Shown here: in pieces, positions 56,090-64,000 of the stretch
How the letters are laid out: each line of letters begins with the position of its first letter
How positions within the stretch are numbered: the stretch's first letter is position 1
Assembly: GCA_020796225.1 (NCBI GenBank)
Contig: CM036771.1
Location: 24,879,176 to 24,943,175, forward strand
Source of the DNA: Arion vulgaris
Taxonomy: Eukaryota; Mollusca; Gastropoda; Stylommatophora; Arionidae
Direction of reading: 5' to 3'
Length of the DNA stretch: 64,000 nt
The notes under the pieces: model-generated
What the model was told of the DNA's origin: nothing
The model's input: only the letters and a program-made list of their open reading frames with translations
The model's database searches: none
Position numbers and translations under genes: made by a program

Positions 56090-56950
56090 TGCACAGTATT
56101 TAATGAAACGGTTGTGACAGGCCGGCTAAACTAGGCGCGGGTAACCGATTCGGTATTAAATCAATCGGTGAATCCGGGTATGTCAATCCTGCATGCGAAG
56201 ACTGGACGACAGATTGTGCGGAAGAAACTATACTCTGGTTCAACGGATAAGAAGGCGTCTGCCAGCAACGCGCTCAGGAGCGTAGTGAGCACGGTCAGGC
56301 ACGTAGAACGCCCTGGTCATCCGCTGCACCCAGATCCTTCTACAGCCGTCTCGACTTTGTCCTGCCACTGGACACAGAAGGAATTGGGCGAGAGAGTGAG
56401 ATCGACGAACTGCGCAACTCTTTCTCACTTTAAACCAAATCATCGCGTAAGTCACCATTTCATCGATCAATCATACATCACACACCAAGTCCTGTGGCAT
56501 TGGGCGAGTGGCGAAGCGGCAGGCGTGGGTACGCTGGCAGCCGTAGTCGCAGACCTGCACACAGGCGGCTCAGGCCATAGTCATCTACGCACACAGACAA
56601 ACATAGCGCAACTACATTCCCTTGGATGAAAATGTGTGTGGTCATCATCCCCCCGTGATGGACGAGCATCAATCATTTAATAAAACGTATATCGAAGAGG
56701 GAGAGGTGCTGGATGGCCTGACATCATGGTTCGACACAAGATCGACGTAAGAACTGATTACATACACCAAGCAGAGAGTGTTGTGGAGAGACACGATCGC
56801 CTACGCCAGCAGGCATGGCACTTGATTGATTGATATCGATTACCGAAATAGAAGGGACGCAGGCATTTGTAGTAATATATACAGCGAAAGAAGAAACAAG
56901 AAACCCAGCCGTTGAGATGTAAGAAACCCATGTATTTACATTTATACTTA
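56090..56950. other. GC-rich segment of unknown origin
   Basis: Clearly more GC-rich than the surroundings, with an open + frame at 56,168-56,629 that shows no recognisable domain. It ends at a ttgattgattgatatcg run near 56,825, which looks like a retroelement tail. It is probably the 3' part of an unrecognised mobile element. Confidence 0.35.
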
Positions 56951-57074
56951 CATACAGCGCCTGATTAGCCTAGTAGCAGAAGTAGCAAATGCTACGGGCC
57001 CCGCGCTTCTGGGGGCCCGCGCCTATGTGACAGAGATGAAAAGGAAAAAAATAACCAGATGTTAAATCAAAAAC

Positions 57075-59894
57075 ACGCAAGCTGTCTGGAATTTTTAATG
57101 TCGTGTGTGATGGTGCTGAATCCAAAGAAATCGAAGCAAAAAATACAGAAGTCACGTCTCACGGTATAGTAGATGAAGGCAATGCTATAGAATACTCATC
57201 CTTACCAATATTACCATTACGATCAGCAACTCTTCACGATGTAGCCACACTTTCCACAAGACAAACTGAAGTCGAACGTACAGCAAGTTCTCCCAATTTA
57301 GACATATCATCTTCAAGCCAAAAAGAGGCAGAAAGCACAGCACGTGCTTCCAATGTAGCAACATCTTCTACAAGCCAAAAACACAACGAAAGTGTAATGT
57401 ACTCCAACGATATTGGTGAATGGCAAATCAACTTCAATCGAGATTATTGGATTGCGAAAGGAAGTAGCGAAGTGCAACATATGAACAGTGATTTCTTGTC
57501 TTTAAAAACATACGATAAAGAAAACAATCCACGATTTTGTCGAAAGTCGTTTTCACATATACACATAAACCAACAAACAAAACTCATGTGAGAGATTGGT
57601 TGTGTTATTCAGAAACTAAAGGACAATTTTTCTGTTTTGTTTGCAAAGTTACTGATTCAGGCTGTTCGTCACGGTTTACGAAAGAAGGATTTGAGGACTG
57701 GAAAAACGCAAATAATTTGTTGAAAAGACATGAAGAAAGCACATCCCATAGAAAAGCGATAATTTCTCTGTTAGTCTGCAAAAAGAAGGATGCGCGTGTC
57801 GATTCTCAACTTGTAAGCCAAATTGAGTCCGAACAAAAATTGACGGACACTTTTAGAGCGAATTACTTCAGTTATCCAATTTCTAGCAGAACGAGGTCTT
57901 GCATTTCGGGGTAATGATGAAACTATTGGTTCACCTAATAATGGAAATTATTTAGGTTTGTTGGAATTAATAGCCAAATTTGACATTTTTCTGGCTCAGC
58001 GTAGAAATACTTATGCAAATAAAGGAAAAGGACACACCTCATTCTTATCAAAAACAACGTGGAGGAATTTATCCATCTAATTGCATCAAGCTTAAAGGAG
58101 TAAAAGTAAAGGAACCATTTCATACATCGTGGTATATAGGGCAATACAGTGTTAGGCCTGTATGTTTCATTGACCGTCGGCACACGATGGGTGATGTGGT
58201 CAGCATCACGCCGGCCGCCTTTACTTTCCCAGAGCATGTCTGGAGTTGAGGCTGGGTCGACCTGAGAACCGTCGCGGTCGGGAAAAATTCCACGCGCACT
58301 GCGGGAGTTGAACCCAGACCACCAGCCTTGAGAACCGAGTTCACTAACAACTACGCTACCGCGGCTCTCTCATCAAGCTTACTGGATCATATTATTTGCG
58401 AAATTAAGAAATGCAAGTACTATTCCGTATCACTGGACTCTACTCCAGACATTTCGCATGTGGACCAACTCACTCTAATAGTACGCTATGTGTTGCCATC
58501 TTGACCAGTGGAAAGGTTTGTGAAGTTCTTGGGTATGAACGGTCATACTGCTGAACAACTCGCCCAAAGTTTACTTGATTTTTAAAGAAAAATGGCATTG
58601 ATATCAAAGACTGTCGTGTCAAAGCTATGACAATGCCAGCAACATGAGTGGGAAATACCAAGGCTTATAAGCACGCATTAAGGAGATAAATAAGTACGCA
58701 GAATACATTCCCTGCTTTGCACATTCATTGAATTTGGTTGCTTAGTGTGCTGCAGAATGTTGAATAGAAGCATCCATTTTTTCGATTTTGTAGAAAGCCT
58801 CTATACATTCTTTTCCGCTTCTACCTATCGATGGGGCATTCTTACAAAAGCACTGGAAGATACAGGTTCAAAACTCCCGACTTTGAAGAGACTGTCGGAC
58901 ACCAGGTGGTCTTCCCGAGCTGATGCGACAAAAGCACTTTTATGTGGTTTTACCATTATCAAACAAGTTTTGGATGACATCTCAAATAACATGGATCAAA
59001 AGGTAGAGTGTCGTAATCAAGCGTATGGGCTAGTTTTGGAGATGAGTAAGTTGGAAACGGAATAGTTAGCATTTTATGGAACGGAATTCTAGAACGCTTG
59101 CAAGCGTCTAGCGCTTCATTACAGTCACCTGATCAAGACCTTAACACGGGATATGCTCTTTATGAATCGTTACACGGGTACGTTCAAGCAATGCGGCCTA
59201 CATTTTCAGATATTGAGGCCAAAGCCAAAATCCTGACTCACTGTCAAGAATATCAGCAACAAACTTCACGACGACGCAAGCGAAATACTAAGTACGACGA
59301 TTTTAGTGGCTCTACTACGCTCGATGAAGTTGTAGAAAATCAAACACCCAAACAAAAATTTGATTGATAATGTACTCTCTGCCTTAGCTAAACGCATGGA
59401 AGCGTACCATAGAGTGACTGATGTATTTGGAACATTTCGGCAGTTAAAATCTCTTACAGCAGAAGAGATCTTGAAAAGAACTCCAAATATTGTCAGCTCT
59501 TACCAAGAGGATTTGGAAGAAAGCCTAGGCGACGAACTTGTGCAGTTCGCTGAACTTCTTAAAACTAATGTAGCTGCTGCTATTAGCAACGAAAAGAATG
59601 AGGCCTTGAACTGCAATTTTATAAATTTATAATGGAAAATTCATTAGAGTCGTGTTTCCCAAATGTAGAAATAGTCTTACGAATTTACTTGTCTTTAATG
59701 ATTACCAACTGCAGCGGAGAACTTTCTTTTCGACATTAAAGCGTATAAAAAGTGAGTTAAGAAACATGATGGGACAAGCTCATCTAAATAACCTCACCTT
59801 AATGAACATTGAATGTAATTTACTTAGAGAAATTGATTTGTCTAGTATTATCTCTAAATTTGCTCACATTAAATCGAGACAAGTTTGTTTGTAA
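57075..59894 (+). pseudogene. Decayed hAT transposase with TTF-type zinc finger
   Basis: Consecutive frames can be followed in order. An N-terminal low-complexity part (57,103-57,590) comes first. A TTF-type zinc finger follows (RDWLCYSETKGQFFCFVCKV ... GFEDWKNANNLLKRHEESTS, 57,590-57,770). The catalytic region includes CKYYSVSLDSTPDISHVDQL (58,410-58,480), VKFLGMNGHTAEQLAQSLLD and LKRLSDTRWSSRADATKALL (58,880-58,950). The C-terminal hAT dimerisation end is RRTFFSTLKRIKSELRNMMG ... FAHIKSRQ (59,720-59,885). At least six frameshifts or stops and a SINE at 58,095-58,370 interrupt it. Such transposases resemble ZMYM1-like domesticated proteins, but the decay here argues against a host gene. Confidence 0.85.
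58095..58370 (-). mobile_element. Family A SINE nested in the hAT transposase, with target-site duplication
   Basis: It is flanked by catcaagctta at 58084-58094 and 58371-58381. The - strand head is gagagccgcggtagcgtagt at the right edge, with box B gggttcaactcccgcag. The 3' end is ggttcctttacttttactcc at the left edge. Confidence 0.9.
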
Positions 59895-59992
59895 AAGATG
59901 CGTTTTATTATTTATTATCATACAAAACCTACGGCCCCGCGATACAATTTGCTACAGGCCCCGCGCTATCCTAATCCGGCACTGCTTACATA

Positions 59993-60215
59993 TATACATA
60001 CTACTATGATAATATTGATATATATGAGTCGAGCAAAATGAGCAAAGTTCTCCATATAGAATTACTTCAAATATCTTGTGTAGCGTGTTACTAGTTAGTA
60101 GTAATATATCAAACATCATCACAATATAATTACCAAGTTTTTATTGGATGCAACTATCGTGAACACAAGAAATAATGCTAAGTTTTCTGTGTATATAAAC
60201 GTTACATTTATTATA
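59993..60215. other. No feature recognised
   Basis: AT-rich spacer between transposons. Confidence 0.4.
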
Positions 60216-60217
60216 TA

Positions 60218-60475
60218 TAACTGTCCACCTTTGTGGTGCTGAGACCAGCAAGGGAAGCAAAGAGTAATACAACTGCGACCTACAAGGCATGTCGTAAGAG
60301 GTAACAGATGATGTGGGGCCTAGGAAGCTAGCCTAGTAAATAAAAAACATTGCATAAATCGGATGTGTTAGCCTACTTGTAGGCGATATAACTGGTATAA
60401 CGTACAATCGATATTAGGCTCAGATCACATACAAATTAACAATTGATCGATATGGTGCGTTCGAAGAAGAAGAAA
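60218..60475 (+). mobile_element. Family B SINE
   Basis: tgctgagaccagcaagggaa head, ggcatgtcgtaagaggtaac core, ggatgtgttagcctacttgt, and (gaagaagaag) tail. Confidence 0.8.
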
Positions 60476-61089
60476 TTTACATATAACTAAAAGTCCAGAA
60501 GTTAATCCGTTATTTCTTTGACAACTTTTTACTACATCGAGGCACGCCCATTCAACCTATTGACGAAACTTGTTTTGGTTATATCAGAGCGTATAAACCA
60601 ACAAACATAAACAATACAAATTAACTGATTTCGTAACATCCAATTGTCCAGAAGTTGTCAAATTTATATAATATTTATATCGAAATAAAACACCAAACTA
60701 AATTGCACTTTGACGAATAAAAGGCACAAGAGTAACATTTCCTATATAACCTAAAGAGCAAATGCTTAAGCTCCAAAGATTGTTCTGCTTGTCACCATAT
60801 TAGATGGGCATCTGTCGCACAGGCGAGGGCGGCTGGCTGGGAGAGCATTCCAGAGGAATCAATGAGATAATGAGTGATTTCCCCTGTGGCGGCACACGGG
60901 CTAGAAACAGGTTATATCGTTTCTGGTGAGCAGTTGGGAGCAGGGTTGCCAATATGGCCTTTTAAAGGCTAGATTTGAGAAATGTGGCCTATTTTGATAG
61001 TGGTTGGCTTCAAAAACAGTGTTTGGTCTTTGATCCGATTTTAGGTCCTTTTTCATATGAAACCGTTTTTTTCTTCTAAAAATGTGTAT

Positions 61090-61490
61090 AATTCTTTACA
61101 AAATATATGAGACTGCAGTGGTACTTGCGACCACGTGGGCTCAACGTATTACATTCCTATGCTTCTTAGTACTTTCTCTTCCAAAACCTTGTAATCTATA
61201 TGGGCATATGTTGCATGTATTCAAGTGATATATTTACTAGATTTTCATTGTTTCTCTTCTTTCTATTTCTAGTTTTATGTGTGTTTTTGTTACATTTATT
61301 CCGTTATTCGTTTTTATTCTCAGATTTTCATTAGAAACGTTTATATGTAGTCGTTCATTTTTTTTAAAAATGTATCACTCCTGCTATTCGTTTGCTTGAT
61401 AAAGACCTTGTTGGTTGAAACGTTGCTGTATTTTGTCATTGTTTTTGTAATTTGTAAAGCTACAGTACTTTGTGATTACGTGTAATTTTT
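61090..61490 (+). mobile_element. Penelope-like element 3' end
   Basis: It reads toward a PRGLNVLHSY-type C-terminus (61,130-61,165). A terminal region with cttgataaagaccttgttgg ttgaaacgttgctg follows, the complement-strand form of the motif at 15,835. It is inserted in the hAT remnant. Confidence 0.6.
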
Positions 61491-61609
61491 TAATTGTAAT
61501 TGTAATTGTAATTCAAATTGAGTAAATATACTTAACATATGGATTTTATTGGTTTTGGTTGAAATTGTTAAAAAATATGCTTAGTGCAATAGAAGAACAA
61601 TACAGAAAA

Positions 61610-62170
61610 ATAATTGGAGTTGGTGGATAGAAGAAGTCAATTTAAGAAAGATGGAATTTTAACCGACAGTGAAACGTTTTGTATTGGTGTTCTTCAACAA
61701 GAGTCATTTAAAGAGCTTACCACCTGTGCTCTAACTTGTTTCATAACTCCAGTTAGTAATGCTATTATTGAGAGGGTGTTCTCTCTTGTATCATCTTGTT
61801 TCATAACTCCAGTTAGTAATGCTATTATTGAGAGAGTGTTCTCTCTTGTATCATCTTGTTTCATAACTCCAGTTAGTAATGCTATTATTGAGAGAGTGTT
61901 CTCTCTTGTATCATCTTGTTTCATAACTCCAGTTAGTAATGCTATTATTGAGAGGGTGTTCTCTCTTGTATCATCTTGTTTCATAACTCCAGTTAGTAAT
62001 GCTATTATTGAGAGGTGTTCTCTCTTGTATCATCAGTCAAAACAAAAGCTAGAAATAGAACGCAGCTGCAGCTTCTTGAGGTGATAGTGAGAATAAGAAC
62101 AGAACTGCTCTTATCTAACAAATGTTGCAAGGACTCTACTGCATCCCCGAATATGGTAATGAAATGATCT
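61610..62170 (+). pseudogene. hAT transposase C-terminal (dimerisation) fragment
   Basis: It reads RRSQFKKDGILTDSETFCIG, then VLQQESFKELTTCAL. Five tandem copies of ITPVSNAIIERVFSLVSS follow; this is the P.SnA.vERvFS core of the hAT dimerisation domain. The fifth copy lacks one G (near 62,015). Downstream of that break, the other frame continues VKTKARNRTQLQLLEVIVRI and RTELLLSNKCCKDSTASPN to TGA. It is a transposon fragment, not a host gene, by its position inside TIRs. Confidence 0.8.
61736..62035 (+). repeat. 60-bp in-frame coding array, five units
   Basis: Units of tgtttcataactccagttag + taatgctattattgagaggg + tgttctctcttgtatcatct are nearly identical (a few a/g changes), and 60 is a multiple of three. 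Confidence 0.95.
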
Positions 62171-62342
62171 ACTGATAAAGTGTATGGTGCTGGTTTCAGT
62201 AGTGAGGAATGAATCTTGATTTGGAGTTCTTCTTTTGATGTGAGTATCAAATAGGACTGTTTTTTCCAGGTTTATGTTTGGCCTTTTCCGACCAGAGTTT
62301 GGCCGATTTTCAAAATTTTTAGTTGGCAACCCTGGTTAGGAG

Positions 62343-62605
62343 TAGAGCGCTGTGTTCTGTAGCAGTATTTCTTGAGTAGAACTGTTGAAGTAATATCATT
62401 CAAGGACAAAAAGAAATATGAGGGATGGTGGCTTAATTGAATTTAGAAATTGAAGTTAACTGACCTTGTTTTTGTTATTTATTTTTTGTTGTGTGTGTTC
62501 AAATGTGAGTTTTAATTATTGTCATGAGAGAACATAATTCAGTAGTAGAGCATGTCCCTTGCGGAACGTTGCTTTCATCATAACATGCCTGAAAAACTAT
62601 CTGTC
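62343..62605. other. No feature recognised
   Basis: No repeat or frame of note. A short LINE-end word (catgtcccttgcggaacgtt) near 62,550 resembles 41,230 and 34,680. Confidence 0.4.
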
Positions 62606-62607
62606 TC

Positions 62608-62885
62608 TTAGCTTCTTCTTCTACTTCGAACTCTTCATATCAACCACTTGTTAACCACTCTTGGTGATTTCTATGTGATCCAAGCCTAAGAGCGATTTAC
62701 GTTGGGCCAGTTATGCGTCTACAAGTAGGTCAGCACATCCGATTTCTGCAACTATTTTTTATTTACTTGAATAATTTCCCTAGACTACTACCTCTGTCGC
62801 CTCTTACGACATGCCTTGTAGGTCGCAATGTTACTATTCTTTGCTCCCCTTGAGAACCCCGGTAACATACGGGCGCCATTCTAAT
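62608..62885 (-). mobile_element. Family B SINE, inverted
   Basis: The - strand head is gggcgcccgtatgttaccgg with ggttctcaaggggagcaaag. The core ggcatgtcgtaagaggcgac follows, and the tail lies at 62,610-62,630 (cttcttcttcta on +). Confidence 0.8.
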
Positions 62886-63205
62886 TAAATCTCTGAACAC
62901 TGCATTTGTTGTATTTCAATGCATTCGGTGCAAGAAGTTATGCCTTCTGCTTCTAATATCTTTGTGTCGTAGTCTATCTTTCCTGGTGAGCCATATTGTT
63001 TTATATGTGTTTACTACCACATATGTATGTTGTCAACTAAGCATAGCTAGATCTGAACAATCAGTGTAATCTACCGTACATGTATGTACTTGTCTAGACG
63101 GTGATATATGGGATTCAGAATATGTTTATTTCACATCGCTGTCTGATTTGTAGTAATTGTGTCGGCTTCACTTATACACTCCCAGTCTGACTGCACTATT
63201 CAATT
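62886..63205. other. No feature recognised
   Basis: AT-rich, with short frames only. Confidence 0.4.
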
Positions 63206-63234
63206 ACCGTGTGCGTTTCTCATACTTCTTTTCC

Positions 63235-63670
63235 TATGTTTTCTTTATCGTTTTTTTTTTCTTTTTCTCTCATTATCTATTTGACTTTTTATTTATTTAT
63301 TTTGTATGTCTTTATATTTCTCTCTAGTTCTCTTTTATTTTCATTTTACGTTCTTCTTCTACTATCTTTGTTATTCTTTCTTTCTTACTCTTTTGTCTCT
63401 CTTTTGTCTCTCTCTCTCTCTCTCTCTTTTCTTTCTCTCTCTTTCTTTCTCATTTCCTTTCTCTTTCTCTTTTACTTTCTTCTATTACATATTTTTGTTA
63501 TTCTTTCTTTCTTAGTCTTTTGTCACTATTTTTTTCTCTATCTTTTTCCTCTCTCTCTCTTTCTTTCTCATTTCCTTTCTCTTGTTTTATCTCTCGCTCT
63601 CTCTCTTTTTGTTCCCTCCTTTTCTGTCTTTCTTGTATTCGTTCCCCTCATTTTCTTTCTCTCTTTCGTA
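63235..63670 (+). repeat. Pyrimidine-rich low-complexity tract
   Basis: More than 400 bases of ctttctctctttct-type sequence. The long open frame through it (Phe, Leu, Ser only) results from the composition. Confidence 0.9.
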
Positions 63671-63904
63671 CAGAACACTAACATCTTAGCTTCAGCAACA
63701 ATCTTAGGTATCAACGAACAAAATTATATTCTGAAGCGAGTGACGGGGTTGAACCACTACCTTCAGGATATAAACAAAAGGCTTGACCACTTTACCACAG
63801 ATATCATCAAATATATTTTATATGTAATTCTACATATTTTTCCACTACCATATTTCCAAACTGCACGTTCTTGTTGTTAGTAGAAATGATATTTTCTGAT
63901 GTGT

Positions 63905-64000
63905 TTCTCCATGTATGTTTCTTCATATTGTACTACATTATAACTTAGTCATGTGTTGGATGGAAACATAAGGATATTGTACTACATTATAACTTAGTCA
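63905..64000. repeat. ~52-bp direct repeat at window end
   Basis: The block atattgtactacattataac ttagtca occurs twice (63,927 and 63,974) and may continue past the window. Confidence 0.8.

Larger units (their letters stand above)
56955..59984 (+). mobile_element. hAT transposon (ZMYM-like type) with TIRs and 8-bp TSD
   Basis: The left end starts cagcgcctgattagcctag and the right end is the complement of cagtgccggattaggatag. The flanks are the identical 8-mer cttacata at 56947-56954 and 59985-59992. Both ends also carry gctacgggccccgcg-type sub-terminal motifs. It is 3,030 bp long, including a 276-bp SINE inserted later. The transposase frame is broken many times, so the element is inactive on its own. 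Confidence 0.9.
60941..62334 (+). mobile_element. hAT-type remnant with TIRs
   Basis: The ends are cagggttgccaatatggcc on the left and, on the right, the complement of cagggttgccaactaaaaa. The flanking 8-mers gttgggag (60933-60940) and gttaggag (62335-62342) differ at one base. Inside are a Penelope-like 3' end (61,090-61,490) and the C-terminal part of a transposase containing a 60-bp coding array. Confidence 0.8.

Noticed and set aside
56168..56629. 153-residue + strand frame in the GC-rich segment
   Set aside because: GC-rich sequence has few stops; a long - strand frame overlaps it and no motif is visible. Kept only as an unknown segment.
57075..59894. Host ZMYM-like gene
   Set aside because: It lies exactly between hAT TIRs with an 8-bp TSD and is broken by many frameshifts.
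63209..63880. 223-residue hydrophobic frame that could pass for a membrane protein
   Set aside because: Translation of a pyrimidine-only tract gives Phe/Leu/Ser by composition; no other support.

Overview
This window is eukaryotic, AT-rich and very rich in repeats. Split genes with GT/AG introns of kilobase size, tRNA-headed SINEs, non-LTR (LINE) fragments with RNase H domains, Penelope-like elements with a GIY-YIG domain and hAT transposons point to an invertebrate animal. The secreted kinase family found here (PKDCC/VLK) is metazoan. The exact phylum cannot be read from the sequence; a spiralian or another fast-evolving invertebrate is only a guess. Nothing prokaryotic is present.

Layout. 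(1) 1-8,300: repeat territory, with a SINE whose 3' part has grown into a 1.5-kb minisatellite, 31-bp, 33-bp, 12-bp and 57-bp arrays, and several SINEs. (2) 8,336-17,992: a four-exon gene on the + strand for a 182-residue leucine-rich-repeat protein of LRMDA (C10orf11) type. I assembled it from exons with matching splice phases. Its introns hold LINEs, SINEs, a Penelope-like element and minisatellites. (3) 18,000-27,796: a non-autonomous hAT element, LINE reverse transcriptase and RNase H fragments, and SINEs. (4) 27,797-41,827 and 41,828-54,953: two near-identical direct copies of one 13-14 kb segment. Each carries a complete-looking three-exon gene on the - strand for a PKDCC/VLK-like secretory-pathway kinase of 436 residues. 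(5) 55,000-64,000: more LINE and SINE debris, a 3.0-kb hAT transposon with clear TIRs and 8-bp TSD (transposase decayed, a SINE nested inside), a second 1.4-kb hAT remnant, and a pyrimidine-rich tract.

The most striking pattern is tandem or direct duplication of splice-site sequence. In the LRMDA-like gene the last 28 nt of exon 2, including its AG|GT donor, is repeated about 18 times downstream. Also in that gene, the exon 3 acceptor plus about 30 nt of exon is duplicated as the 35-bp target-site duplication of a LINE. In the PKDCC-like gene the end of exon 2 plus its donor forms a 92-bp unit, present about 20 times in copy A and twice in copy B. By reading frame, only the exon-proximal donor (or the true acceptor) keeps each protein open, so the extra sites would act as decoys. 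The same habit of local amplification appears in a SINE, a LINE reverse transcriptase and a hAT transposase, where it gives five in-frame copies of part of the dimerisation domain. The two genes have no evident functional link. All calls come from reading the sequence; no database search was possible.
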